64,000 nucleotides of DNA from Gemmobacter sp. (GTDB lineage Bacteria > Pseudomonadota > Alphaproteobacteria > Rhodobacterales > Rhodobacteraceae). The notes under the pieces were generated by a model. The model made no database searches, was not told where the DNA came from, and saw only the letters and a program-made list of their open reading frames with translations. The stretch covers positions 1,128,501 through 1,192,500 of the forward strand of contig NZ_JAUCBS010000013.1 of the NCBI RefSeq assembly GCF_034676705.1, read 5' to 3'. The translations under genes and the position numbers were made by a program. Of this stretch, positions 43,514 through 50,981 are shown piece after piece (the first letter of the stretch is position 1; each line of letters opens with the position of its first letter).

Positions 43514-44515
43514 TCACCGAACCTTGCGGACCTCGCCGAAGTTCAGCGCCTCTGCCGCTTTCGACAGGTGCTGAGGCGAGAATCTGGCGTAGACCGATGC
43601 CGTGATCTGAACGTTGCTGTGCCCAAGGTACTGGCTGATCTCGGCCATCGGCACCCCGGCCTCGGCCATGTGCACCGCAGCGGTATGGCGCAGGACGTGC
43701 AGCGTCACGCCTTTCAGGCCCGCGTTTTCGACTGCCTTTGCAAAACCCTTGCGGATCGACCGGACGGGCCCACCGCCCCATTCGATGACATGATCGGACA
43801 GGCGCGCATGCCTGGCGGTTTCCAGCGCCGCGCGCAGGGTGCTGTTGATCGGCACGATAGCGCGCCCCTTGCGCGGCCCCAGCATGTCGCGGCGCAGGTT
43901 GACCTGCCCACGCTCGAGGTCGACCCGATCCCATGTCAGATCGAGCACCGCCCCTACGCGCCCGGCCGTCGTCAGCATCAGCAGGATCGCCAACTTGATG
44001 TGGGGCTGGCAATCGGCGTCCAGCAGGCGCCGGATTTCGTCCCTGGTCAGGTATCGCTCGCGCGGGGCTGGTTTCTGCGGGCGCTCGATGTGTGGCGCGG
44101 CGTCTATGAGGCGCATCTTCTGCGCCCACCGCATGCAGGTGCGCAGGTGCCCCAGCTCGGTCCAGATCGACCCTGGCATGATGCCGGCGGCCTTCCTTGC
44201 CTGGCTGTAGTCGCGGCAGTGGTCCGTCATGATCTGGTCGGGCCGCAGGTGGCCGAAGTGCGTCAGCACCGGCTTGCCGGACGACCGCATGTTCTTTTCG
44301 ACCGGGCGGCCCTTGCGATCAGACAGGTACGCGTCCCACAGGTGCGCGACCGTCGCGCCGCCCGCTGGCGCCGTCTGTTTGCGGATCAGATCGAGGGCTT
44401 CCGCCTCGGCTTCCTTTCGCGACTGTGCATCAAGACGAAACCTTCGCCTTGCGCCACCATCGTGCCAAGTGACGACATATCGTCCGTTGAGTCTTCCGAT
44501 CCGGTATTCTTGCAC
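43514..44515 (-). CDS. int: Phage integrase (tyrosine recombinase)
   Basis: This 333-residue tyrosine recombinase has the catalytic first Arg in TTAGRVGAVLDL, HxxR in LHVLRHTAAVH, the second His in YLGHSNVQ and the nucleophile Tyr in ASVYARFSP. The N-terminal part carries an arm-binding 'GRLNGRYVVTWHDGGARRRFRL' segment and a SAM-like core-binding domain. It points toward the tRNA-Val gene and ends 45 bases from it, the standard arrangement for tRNA-integrating phages. Its start overlaps the end of the HTH gene by 130 bases. Confidence 0.95.
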   Translation of the reverse strand: MQEYRIGRLNGRYVVTWHDGGARRRFRLDAQSRKEAEAEALDLIRKQTAPAGGATVAHLWDAYLSDRKGRPVEKNMRSSGKPVLTHFGHLRPDQIMTDHCRDYSQARKAAGIMPGSIWTELGHLRTCMRWAQKMRLIDAAPHIERPQKPAPRERYLTRDEIRRLLDADCQPHIKLAILLMLTTAGRVGAVLDLTWDRVDLERGQVNLRRDMLGPRKGRAIVPINSTLRAALETARHARLSDHVIEWGGGPVRSIRKGFAKAVENAGLKGVTLHVLRHTAAVHMAEAGVPMAEISQYLGHSNVQITASVYARFSPQHLSKAAEALNFGEVRKVR

Positions 44516-44685
44516 GCCTCATATTCCTCTACGGCTGTGGCAGGGATGCGCAACATGGTGCCGACACGAAAGGCCGGCAGCCTCTTGGAAATCACCATCT
44601 GCCGGATCGTCTCGTCAGAACACCCCCAGCGTTCGGCCAGGGTTTTCAGGCTGAACGGCGGCTTGATCGCGTCATGCTTCCCCAT
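44386..44685 (-). CDS. Excisionase-like helix-turn-helix protein
   Basis: This 99-residue protein has an N-terminal winged-HTH of the MerR/AlpA type (SLKTLAERWGCSDETIRQMVISKRLPAFRVGTMLRIPATAVEEYE). That is the fold of excisionases and terminase small subunits. The tail is low-complexity and reads through the integrase start region. Its position just ahead of int argues for excisionase. GGAGG lies inside the preceding small gene. Confidence 0.8.
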   Translation of the reverse strand: MGKHDAIKPPFSLKTLAERWGCSDETIRQMVISKRLPAFRVGTMLRIPATAVEEYEACKNTGSEDSTDDMSSLGTMVAQGEGFVLMHSRERKPRRKPSI

Positions 44686-44687
44686 GG

Positions 44688-44771
44688 TCAGCCCTCCTTG
44701 TTCTGCTGCATCCGCGCGAACACCGCCTTGAACGCCTCGGAGATGGCACGCTCGATTTGCTCTGCGGTCAT
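44688..44771 (-). CDS. 27-residue protein in the integrase operon
   Basis: MTAEQIERAISEAFKAVFAR and seven more residues (MQQNKEG) form one predicted amphipathic helix. Its ATG overlaps the stop of the upstream gene (ATGA), and its end carries the GGAGG that serves the excisionase-like gene. The tight chaining on both sides supports translation, perhaps mainly as a coupling leader. No family is recognised. Confidence 0.5.
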   Translation of the reverse strand: MTAEQIERAISEAFKAVFARMQQNKEG

Positions 44772-45361
44772 TGCCCGCCCTCCGGTTCCAGCGCGGCGAG
44801 GATAGCGCGCTGGAAGTCGCAAACGCCGTGCTCGTAGTCAGTCCAGCGGTCGTCGAACCTCACGTCAGGTAGATTGTTGCCAAGCAACGCCGCCTGCCTG
44901 CGCTCCTCGTTGCGCATCGCGGCGTCACGGTGGGCGAGGGCTGCGGCGGCGTTGGCGGGGGTGAGGGCGCGGATACGGTCTGGCGTGTCATATCTGCCAG
45001 CATCGTTGTAGGCTTTCTGTGCCGCCGCCTCAAACGCCATGGCCACCTGCGCGTGGGCCTCGTCGCGTTCGGCTTCGGCTTTCTCGGCGCGCGCAAGCCC
45101 ACCTTTTTGCGCGACATGGAGCGTATTGGCCATTTCTACAAAGTTGCCGTTTCGCAGATCAGCGGCATAGTTTTTCCCGCCGAAGATTGCGGCTCGCAGT
45201 TCGTCGCGCTCGGAGGTCAGACGGACGATCTCGGCGGCGAGGGCCTTTTCTGCGTTTCTGTATCCCTTGTCGTAGGCCTCAGACGCCAAACCGAACGCGG
45301 AGGTGTATTTGGCCAGCAGCGCCGCGATGGCCTCGGGGGATGTGTCGATTGGGTAGGTCAT
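44768..45361 (-). CDS. Phage protein of unknown function, coiled-coil
   Basis: This 197-residue protein opens MTYPIDTSPEAIAALLAKYT and contains a long helical, charged stretch (EKALAAEIVRLTSERDELRAAI; ARAEKAEAERDEAHAQV) that should form a coiled coil. 'ALTPANAAAALAHRDAAMR' follows. It resembles accessory proteins common in Rhodobacterales phages that have no known function. It overlaps neighbours on both sides by four bases. Confidence 0.7.
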   Translation of the reverse strand: MTYPIDTSPEAIAALLAKYTSAFGLASEAYDKGYRNAEKALAAEIVRLTSERDELRAAIFGGKNYAADLRNGNFVEMANTLHVAQKGGLARAEKAEAERDEAHAQVAMAFEAAAQKAYNDAGRYDTPDRIRALTPANAAAALAHRDAAMRNEERRQAALLGNNLPDVRFDDRWTDYEHGVCDFQRAILAALEPEGGQ

Positions 45362-45549
45362 TTGAGCATCCCCGCGAAGATAAAACCAATCACCGTCCCG
45401 GCGGCGACAGGGGTGAAAAGCCAAGCGCCCCAAAGCGTAGGCCATATGAAGCCAAGCGCAGCGAGCAACGGGACGCCGATCACAAGTCCGATGAGAGCAC
45501 CAAGGCCGGCGAAAATCGGATACTGGATGCCGTCGAGAAAGTCCCCCAT
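45358..45549 (-). CDS. Small phage membrane protein
   Basis: This 63-residue protein has two hydrophobic helices (about 10-36 and 40-62, with Gly-rich packing faces) and short polar ends. Function unknown; it could be a holin-like or exclusion protein, but the location among early leftward genes argues against lysis. Its stop overlaps the next start by ATGA. Confidence 0.7.
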   Translation of the reverse strand: MGDFLDGIQYPIFAGLGALIGLVIGVPLLAALGFIWPTLWGAWLFTPVAAGTVIGFIFAGMLK

Positions 45550-45552
45550 CCC

Positions 45553-46416
45553 TCATTCCCCTTTCATCTTGGCGAGGTCGGTCAGAGCGGCTCGGAGATT
45601 AAGGATTGCCTCTGAAAGGTGAGGGTATTTTTCTCGCACCTTGGGATCATCGGCCAGCATTCCGCCAATCGTCCAATTTGCAATTCGATCAGCAGCCTCC
45701 ACCAGCCGCTCGGACATTGCCTTCCAGTCCGGCTGCGCGCGCAGGGCGGTGATGGCGTCGGCGGCGGCTTCTCCGATGTCTGATCCTTCCCCGCTGCCTT
45801 CGTAGAGGGGCGTCACGCGCAGCCGCGCCACCAGCGCATCCAGTTCCGCCCCGCCGATGGTCGCCACCGGCTGCGCCTCGGTCCCCGCATCCGGCAGCGC
45901 TGTGGACAAGCCGGGATTGCACGTTGGGCACCTTGTCGCCATATCAGCCGTCAGGTGGAGACAGGTTGCGGCCTCGGCCACAGGTGCGGCGGGGAGGGCG
46001 CGGAACCGATCCGGCGTGAACTCGGACTGCGGTCGCACCCACACGTCTCCGGTTTCCTCGCAGCGATAGGCCACTACCTCTGCATAGTCGGTCAGCGGCG
46101 CGTCCGTTTGCAACTTGCCCCGACCGATGACCTGATAGGTCGTGCCGCGCTTGATGTGCTGGTAGCGCTCGCCCGGCTGGCAACTACCCGCGTTGGCGAC
46201 AGGATCGGGCGCGCGGCTGGCGGCAAGCGCGGCCTCTGCGGCTGCGGCGCGGGCCTTCCACCGCGCCACAAATTCGATGGCGTTCCGCATTCCATCTTCC
46301 GCAGCCTTCATCTTGAAGCAAAGATGCGCATTCTCCATCCGCAGCGCTTCGGCTTCGCCGTGCGGGTCGGTCAGGGCGGCGGCGCCGGGGTTGGGGGTGT
46401 GGGTGTGGGCGGTCAT
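45553..46416 (-). CDS. Phage protein with DUF1653-like segment
   Basis: This 287-residue protein has an N-terminal helical part with 'EAEALRMENAHLCFKMKAAEDGMRNAIEF'. A central segment (GERYQHIKRGTTYQVIGRG..YRCEETGDVWVRPQSEF) follows the DUF1653 pattern of small beta-barrel proteins. A CxxC (ATRCPTCNP) follows, then an acidic helical C-terminus. The mosaic suggests a module-shuffled accessory protein. No biochemical role can be assigned. Confidence 0.65.
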   Translation of the reverse strand: MTAHTHTPNPGAAALTDPHGEAEALRMENAHLCFKMKAAEDGMRNAIEFVARWKARAAAAEAALAASRAPDPVANAGSCQPGERYQHIKRGTTYQVIGRGKLQTDAPLTDYAEVVAYRCEETGDVWVRPQSEFTPDRFRALPAAPVAEAATCLHLTADMATRCPTCNPGLSTALPDAGTEAQPVATIGGAELDALVARLRVTPLYEGSGEGSDIGEAAADAITALRAQPDWKAMSERLVEAADRIANWTIGGMLADDPKVREKYPHLSEAILNLRAALTDLAKMKGE

Positions 46417-46481
46417 GGGTGGCTCCTAAGCTGGCGCTTGGGATGCTGGCCCGGCGCGGGGCGGGGCCAGTCACCGAAGGG

Positions 46482-47525
46482 TTAGGCGGTGGCTTCGGGG
46501 GTGCCCCGGAACAAGGGCAGGCCGGTTTCATCGGCCGCACGGGTCAGCGCCTCATCCACCGCATCGCGGAAACAGACGTCGGCGTTGTGCAGGGTGAAGA
46601 TGAATTTCACCGTGGCGCCGGCCTTGCGATAGCGGAAGCGCACGGGGATGCGGTAAGCGGCGCCGTGTTCGAACACCGGAATCGCAATCATGAACAGGTT
46701 GGGGATCGAAACGGGCGATCCATCCGGCTGCTGGTGTTCGTTCAGGAACTGGATCGCGCTTTCGCCGCTGTCGCGGTTCATCGAGGCGCTGACGTTCGAC
46801 ACCTCGTGCACCTGAAAGTTGCGGGCCAGCTGGATCAGGGTCTGATACTGACCGAACCGTCCGCTGATCTGGCGGGCGATCTCGATCATGTCGATTTCCC
46901 ACTGCTCGGCATCGCGAGCGCCGATCCGGCCCTCCAGGATGTTCGGCGTAGGGTCCAGCAGATCCTTGGCGTTCGCCTCGACGAATTCGCCCAATTCGGG
47001 GCCCGACATCGCGGCGCCGCTGATGGCCGTCCAGATTTTCCATTCGGGCGACAGCGGGAAGGCGTAGGTGCCGCGGTGCTGCATGTGGCTGGAGTTGGGA
47101 TCGCGGCTGGTGGCGTCGATCACCGGTGCGCCGCTGCCGATGTAATCCGCGATGCAGGTCAGTTCCGGTTGCAGGATCGTGGTCACCTGCCCGTCGGGCG
47201 CTTTGTTCTGCTGGCTGGCGATCTTGGCAAACAGGGCGCTGGTCGGGCCCTTGTGCCGGTTTGCCCAGGTGATCAGGCTGTCCAGATCGGCCAGCCGCGC
47301 CGTGCCGGTGCGCCGCCAGGGCTGGAGTTTGGTCGCGATTTTCTCCAGATCGGCCGTCAGGTCGACCTTCATCATGTGGTTCGGGATGGCAAGGATGCTG
47401 AGCGGCGGCCTTTCAGTCAACTTTCCCAGCCTCATCAGCTCATCATGGCTTGCGATCTGAACCGGTTCGTGGCCCGTTCGGACGGCGTCGATAACGGCGC
47501 TGATACTGGCAATGGTCTCGGTCAT
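46482..47525 (-). CDS. DUF2303 family phage protein (YfdQ-like)
   Basis: This 347-residue protein matches the DUF2303/YfdQ family seen in many temperate phages. 'FAFPLS'-type strands here read YAFPLSPEWKIWTAISG, followed by 'FGQYQTLIQLARNFQVHE' and 'IPVFEHGAAYRIPVRFRYRKAGATVKFIFTLH'. Function is unknown; the family usually lies in the early region near recombination or single-strand DNA genes. Its neighbour upstream is a conserved partner. Confidence 0.88.
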   Translation of the reverse strand: MTETIASISAVIDAVRTGHEPVQIASHDELMRLGKLTERPPLSILAIPNHMMKVDLTADLEKIATKLQPWRRTGTARLADLDSLITWANRHKGPTSALFAKIASQQNKAPDGQVTTILQPELTCIADYIGSGAPVIDATSRDPNSSHMQHRGTYAFPLSPEWKIWTAISGAAMSGPELGEFVEANAKDLLDPTPNILEGRIGARDAEQWEIDMIEIARQISGRFGQYQTLIQLARNFQVHEVSNVSASMNRDSGESAIQFLNEHQQPDGSPVSIPNLFMIAIPVFEHGAAYRIPVRFRYRKAGATVKFIFTLHNADVCFRDAVDEALTRAADETGLPLFRGTPEATA

Positions 47526-47546
47526 GGTCGTTTCCTTTCCGGGGGA

Positions 47547-47915
47547 TCAGTCGAGGGTGGGAGAGCGCAGTTCGCGGCGACCGCCGGCGACATCGCGGAT
47601 TTCCATGGTGCGCTGGTTCGGGTTGGCGACGGTCAGCCCGCCGCCTTCGGTCGACCAGGCCAGCGCTTTGGCCTTGGGCGCCTTCGGTTCCGTCAGCTTG
47701 TGTTCGACCTCCATGTCGATCTGGCCGAACGGGTCGATCGTCATCGTGACGGTCAGCGCCAGCTTGCACTTGGCCTTGACGCGATAGGCCTGGGCGTGGC
47801 TGGTCGTTTCCTCGATCAGCTCGCGCATTTCCTGGGTCAGGACGGGCAGATACTGGCCGCCATCGGCCAGCGACAGCATCGCGTCGATGCCACGGATTTC
47901 GGGGTCGCGGGACAT
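47547..47915 (-). CDS. Conserved phage protein adjacent to DUF2303
   Basis: This 122-residue protein begins MSRDPEIRGIDAMLSLADGG, continues with a helical 'VLTQEMRELIEETTSHAQAYRVKAKCKLALTVTMTIDPFGQ' and ends in a beta-rich tail. Upstream in-frame residues (to 48182) are a shadow of other genes. It lies 21 bases ahead of the DUF2303 gene and is probably cotranscribed with it. No known domain. Confidence 0.75.
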   Translation of the reverse strand: MSRDPEIRGIDAMLSLADGGQYLPVLTQEMRELIEETTSHAQAYRVKAKCKLALTVTMTIDPFGQIDMEVEHKLTEPKAPKAKALAWSTEGGGLTVANPNQRTMEIRDVAGGRRELRSPTLD

Positions 47916-47953
47916 AGCGGTCCTTTCGGTGCGGGTGGTCTGAGGGAGGGCCG

Positions 47954-48112
47954 TCACGGCTGGCCCCCGAAGCCCAGGAACAGGCGCAGCCCCTCGGAAA
48001 TGAGGATGGCCCAGCCGAGGGCGGCGCCGGTCAGCCAGAGGCCGGTTGCGATTTCGTGCAGCAGCTCGTCGCGCTGGCGGCGGCGGTTGGCGGCGTCGAA
48101 GGGGGATTTCAT
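47954..48112 (-). CDS. Small single-helix membrane protein
   Basis: This 52-residue protein has a basic N-terminus (MKSPFDAANRRRQRDELLHE) and one hydrophobic helix (about 22-46, ATGLWLTGAALGWAILISEGLRLFL). Its start overlaps the stop of the upstream gene by ATGA. No family is recognised. Confidence 0.6.
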   Translation of the reverse strand: MKSPFDAANRRRQRDELLHEIATGLWLTGAALGWAILISEGLRLFLGFGGQP

Positions 48113-48318
48113 GCCGCACCGCCGGGCTGGCGGGTGGGCTGCACGGCGCCGGTGGCGACCATGTGGCGGACGGCCATGGCAACGCGGCCGCAGGCGCGGG
48201 CGAGGATGACCGAGGTTTCGCCGGTGGCGGGGATCGGCCCAGCCGGGCGCAGGGGGCGCAGGCGCACCACCTGGGCGGGGCCGCGCGGGGTGTCGGGGTG
48301 GTGCAAGGGGGCCTCCAT
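48109..48318 (-). CDS. Small phage protein, unknown
   Basis: This 69-residue protein begins MEAPLHHPDTPRGPAQVVRL and contains 'GETSVILARACGRVAMAVRHMVATG', a likely amphipathic helix. The start is the first in-frame ATG after the hairpin at 48353-48383. It heads the run of leftward genes joined by ATGA overlaps. No family is recognised. Confidence 0.55.
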   Translation of the reverse strand: MEAPLHHPDTPRGPAQVVRLRPLRPAGPIPATGETSVILARACGRVAMAVRHMVATGAVQPTRQPGGAA

Positions 48319-48352
48319 AGTTGCTAGAAACGGAAAAGCGAATAGACTTGGT

Positions 48353-48383
48353 GCCGGCTGCGCGCCGCAAACGCGCAGCCGGC
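48353..48383. other. Perfect 12-bp stem-loop between divergent small genes
   Basis: GCCGGCTGCGCG (48353-48364) and CGCGCAGCCGGC (48372-48383) pair perfectly across a 7-base loop. There is no U-run on either side. It sits between a leftward start (48318) and a rightward Shine-Dalgarno (48405). It could be an operator, a transcription barrier or an RNA-level element. Confidence 0.7.
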
Positions 48384-48420
48384 CACACCACCTTCGACCC
48401 AAGCAAAGGAGGCATGTTTC

Positions 48421-48579
48421 ATGTCGAGACAGAACGATGGCCGGCCACCGACCGGGCGCAATGCGCCGGTCAGGATCGACGATAATGTCAGGCCATATGA
48501 CAGGACGCCGCCGCCGGAGACCAATGTAAGACCCGGACAGGCGCCTTCCGCGCCATCGGTGCCGCCGCCTGACAAATAG
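48421..48579 (+). CDS. 52-residue proline-rich protein on the opposite strand
   Basis: It starts with ATG at 48421 after a strong AAAGGAGG. The product (MSRQNDGRPPTGRNAPVRID, continuing to SAPSVPPPDK) is Pro/Arg/Asp-rich with no hydrophobic segment, so it is probably disordered. It is the only rightward gene in the leftward arm, and it ends five bases from the end of the membrane protein gene. Support is the Shine-Dalgarno and the fit of the frame to the gap. Confidence 0.5.
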   Translation: MSRQNDGRPPTGRNAPVRIDDNVRPYDRTPPPETNVRPGQAPSAPSVPPPDK

Positions 48580-48583
48580 GCGA

Positions 48584-49177
48584 TCAGTACCTGATGTTGA
48601 CCCTGACGATCTGATTTGCCGGAATATAGGTCATCCGGGATCCCCAAGCCGGGTCTATGATGCCTTCCCGAAGCTCTATGGTGCCGTCGGGAAGGCGCTC
48701 TTTCTCCACGACCATCAAGATCGAGCCGTTCACGCCCAACAGCAAACCCTCTTCGGGGGCTGTTTTGAACTTGCTGCGATCCGACAGATACAGCACCCGA
48801 CCATCGGTCGTGTGGACCGATACCTGACCCGTCGATAGCTTCGGCGTGGTCAGGATGCTTTCCCAAGCGTCTGTCATGCCGTCGTCCATATGGACGTGAA
48901 GCCAGCGCATCAGCCGGGTCCAGTGGTGCTTGCCTGCGCCACGCCATGCGAGTGCCAGTGCAAAGCTGAACATGGTGCCCGTGATCACATTCACCCAGAC
49001 CGACCCGATGCCGGCCGTGATCGGCAGTAGCGCCGGGACGCCGAAGGCAAACGACAGGAATGTCGCGTCCAGCGCCGTATGCCCGCGCCGGTGCCCGGCA
49101 TAGACCAGCAGATAGCACAGATAGCCAACGCCCAGACCAAGTTGCACGGTCAGGGGGATTTGCAGGGTCGGCGGCAT
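48584..49177 (-). CDS. Membrane protein with DUF6338-like cytoplasmic domain
   Basis: This 197-residue protein has an N-terminal membrane part with two to three helices (about 8-30, 42-75). A soluble beta-rich domain follows (MTDAWESILTTPKLSTGQVSVHTTDGRVLYLSDRSKF..LREGIIDPAWGSRMTYIPANQIVRVNI). That domain resembles the DUF6338 pattern, a 'W..ILTT..G..V.V.T.DGR' strand followed by a display of small beta strands. It is transcribed leftward from a region with two repressor-type operators (49308-49354). A lysogenic-conversion or exclusion role is a guess. Confidence 0.7.
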   Translation of the reverse strand: MPPTLQIPLTVQLGLGVGYLCYLLVYAGHRRGHTALDATFLSFAFGVPALLPITAGIGSVWVNVITGTMFSFALALAWRGAGKHHWTRLMRWLHVHMDDGMTDAWESILTTPKLSTGQVSVHTTDGRVLYLSDRSKFKTAPEEGLLLGVNGSILMVVEKERLPDGTIELREGIIDPAWGSRMTYIPANQIVRVNIRY

Positions 49178-49307
49178 CAATGGAACTCCGGTGCTGCGAC
49201 GGGCGCGCCACTGCCACGCTACCCAATGCGCCGGGGCGATCAAGGGCGCTGGTGGGGTGGGTATCGAGCAAGGGGGCCTCCATCGGGTTGCGATGGGGGG
49301 CAATCTA

Positions 49308-49354
49308 GACAAGAAAATTGTCAAAGCAAGAGAAAAATGACAAAATTCTTGTCA
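49308..49354 (-). promoter_or_regulatory. Two repressor-type operators ahead of the leftward membrane gene
   Basis: GACAAGAAAATTGTC (49308-49322) and GACAAAATTCTTGTC (49339-49353) are near-palindromes, one mismatch each from GACAAG-N3-CTTGTC. That exact palindrome occurs between the XRE repressor and the Cro-like gene. They are spaced 31 bases centre to centre, three helical turns, upstream of the gene starting at 49177. Confidence 0.75.
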
Positions 49355-49444
49355 TTGATCTGCGGCACATGGTGGCTCGCTCGAGAATCGGTGCTTAACC
49401 GTGTCTCTTTTCGCTGCCTGCCAAGTGCGCTCAGCGTCGGTATG

Positions 49445-50074
49445 CTACCAGCCGCAAGCCTTGCGAACTGGTGCCACCACGTCCGAGAGGCCGGTAAGAT
49501 CGAAGGTGGTTTCGATACTGTTCTCGCTCACAGGAACAATGCGAAGGCGAATTTTGGAAGCCCCAAGCATCGATTTGACGAACGGAATGCTCTGCTTTCC
49601 GCCCCAAAGACCAAGTGCGCTGTTGTCGTTGCTTTCGATCATCCGAACGGTTTTCATTGGCTGATCATCAAGGCGATATTCTACCTTGCCCCAGTACTTT
49701 GAAAAATAGCAGCCTTCACCTTCAATCGTTATGTTGGTCTTATTCTCGTGGCATGAAATAATCATGGTTAGATTATCTGATGGTGAGTGAGAATTGCATT
49801 TAACGGGAGTCTCGGAATTGGAGGCCACCCAGTGGCTTACGGTGTCAGTCATGGAAGATGGTTCTGAGAAAGAATGCCAGCTCTTGGCGGGCTTGGGATC
49901 GCTGCTGGCTGCAGCGCCCTCGGCCTGGCGCGGAAAGAAATGGTCATAGCATGACAGGCGTTGGCTGTTCTCGAGAACCTTGGCGCAGTCGGCTGCGCTG
50001 TTTGCAGCCTGCGCATAAGCGATAAAAGGCTGAAAGCAAATGGAAAGTGCTAGTGCCGCGGTAAGCTTCATCAT
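49445..50074 (-). CDS. Secreted VasI/TagO-like protein (type VI secretion-associated family)
   Basis: This 209-residue protein has a signal peptide (MMKLTAALALSICFQPFIAY, cleaved after AYA) and an N-terminal 'SAADCAKVLENSQRLSCYDHF' unit. Its C-terminal domain follows the VasI/TagO pattern: 'ISCHENKTNITIEG', 'KVEYRLDDQPMKTVRM', 'NSALGLWGGKQSIPFVKSMLG' and the closing 'VRKACGW'. Six Cys could form disulfides. It is AT-richer than its neighbours and has its own ribosome site. No other type VI gene is present, so it is best read as phage cargo. Confidence 0.85.
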   Translation of the reverse strand: MMKLTAALALSICFQPFIAYAQAANSAADCAKVLENSQRLSCYDHFFPRQAEGAAASSDPKPAKSWHSFSEPSSMTDTVSHWVASNSETPVKCNSHSPSDNLTMIISCHENKTNITIEGEGCYFSKYWGKVEYRLDDQPMKTVRMIESNDNSALGLWGGKQSIPFVKSMLGASKIRLRIVPVSENSIETTFDLTGLSDVVAPVRKACGW

Positions 50075-50315
50075 TTCTGCACCTCATGGCCGCCCGGCGC
50101 GATTGTGGTTCGATAGCGTGGATTCGCCAAGCAATATTTTCTGATTGTGTATTTGAATAGGAAATTGAGTGTTCTCGTTCATGAGGTTGAAAGGTCCAAT
50201 GCATCGCAGGACGATCTTGAACACCACAAGGGGCAATGTGCATGAAAGAGGTTGACCGCATCAGGTTATTGTCAATGGCAGCACGAGAGAGCGGCTTGAC
50301 GATAGATTTTCTAGA

Positions 50316-50585
50316 TCAGCTATCGATGGGCTTATCCAGCAGAGCTTTTCTTAGGTTCATTGGCAACGCTTCGACTTCGCCTTCATATATGAAGTCGAGC
50401 GACAGCCCATACGTCTTTCGCAGGGCTCGGGCGGCGGCCAAGCCCACTTGGAAGTCGCCGCTCTCGTAGTTGTTGAGGGCAGCCCGCTTTAGGCCTGCCC
50501 GCTTCGCGTACTCGTCTTGCGTGTACTGCAACAGGGTGCGGTGCCAGAGGATCCGTGAGGCTTGATCGGCGTAGGGCTTTTCCAT
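50316..50585 (-). CDS. XRE-family phage repressor (short, no cleavage domain)
   Basis: This 89-residue protein has one helix-turn-helix (about 15-68: LLQYTQDEYAKRAGLKRAALNNYESG). It has no C-terminal peptidase or dimerisation domain, so it cannot self-cleave like lambda CI. It is divergent from the Cro-like gene across 84 bases holding a perfect GACAAG-N3-CTTGTC palindrome and a near copy. That is the layout of a lysogeny switch. Its induction must use another signal, such as an antirepressor. Confidence 0.85.
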   Translation of the reverse strand: MEKPYADQASRILWHRTLLQYTQDEYAKRAGLKRAALNNYESGDFQVGLAAARALRKTYGLSLDFIYEGEVEALPMNLRKALLDKPIDS

Positions 50586-50600
50586 GAGGAAGTCCTACCT

Positions 50601-50658
50601 GACAAGTTTCTTGCCACAACGCGAACTTCTTGTCTTGCGAAACGACAAGAAACTTGTC
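50601..50658. promoter_or_regulatory. Repressor/Cro operators of the lysogeny switch
   Basis: GACAAGTTTCTTGCC (50601-50615) and the perfect GACAAGAAACTTGTC (50644-50658) are 43 bases apart. A half-site CTTGTC (50629-50634) lies between them. One site overlaps the upstream edge of the repressor gene and the other lies 12 bases ahead of the Cro-like ATG, so binding would block both directions. Confidence 0.82.
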
Positions 50659-50669
50659 ATCCATGACGC

Positions 50670-50891
50670 ATGACAAGCGTATCTGACATCATTGCGGCCC
50701 TTGGTGCGGACGAAGTCCGGCGCCTGTGTGGCGTCGGCGAGTTCTCTGTTCGCGCTGCAAGGCGAGAAGGGCAGTTTCCTGCCAGTTGGTTCGATGCGCT
50801 GGATCAGGCATGTGCGGCGAAGGGCTTGAGCTGCCCCCGGTCGCTTTTTGCGTTCAAGAAGGTCAACGCGGTAACCAAGGGGGCCGCATGA
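50670..50891 (+). CDS. Cro/YdaS-like phage regulator
   Basis: This 73-residue protein reads MTSVSDIIAALGADEVRRLC and then 'GVGEFSVRAARREGQFPASWFDALDQACAAKG'. The pattern is that of Cro/YdaS-type HTH proteins that replace the CI-type repressor during lytic growth. No Shine-Dalgarno precedes the ATG and the perfect operator ends 12 bases upstream, so the message may be leaderless. It is the first gene of the rightward early operon. Confidence 0.78.
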   Translation: MTSVSDIIAALGADEVRRLCGVGEFSVRAARREGQFPASWFDALDQACAAKGLSCPRSLFAFKKVNAVTKGAA

Positions 50892-50981
50892 TGCTGTGTG
50901 CTGTCTCATACCCCTGCCATCGCACGCGCGACACCGCCGCCCAAGGAAACAAGGTTTCCTGCCGCAACCGCCGGGTGCCGC

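Noticed and set aside
43514..44515. Integron or ICE instead of prophage
   Set aside because: The integrase adjoins a tRNA as in many elements, but terminase, portal and capsid genes in lambdoid order settle it as a prophage.
49445..50074. Reading the VasI/TagO-like gene as evidence for a type VI secretion locus
   Set aside because: No other type VI component is present; all neighbours are phage genes.
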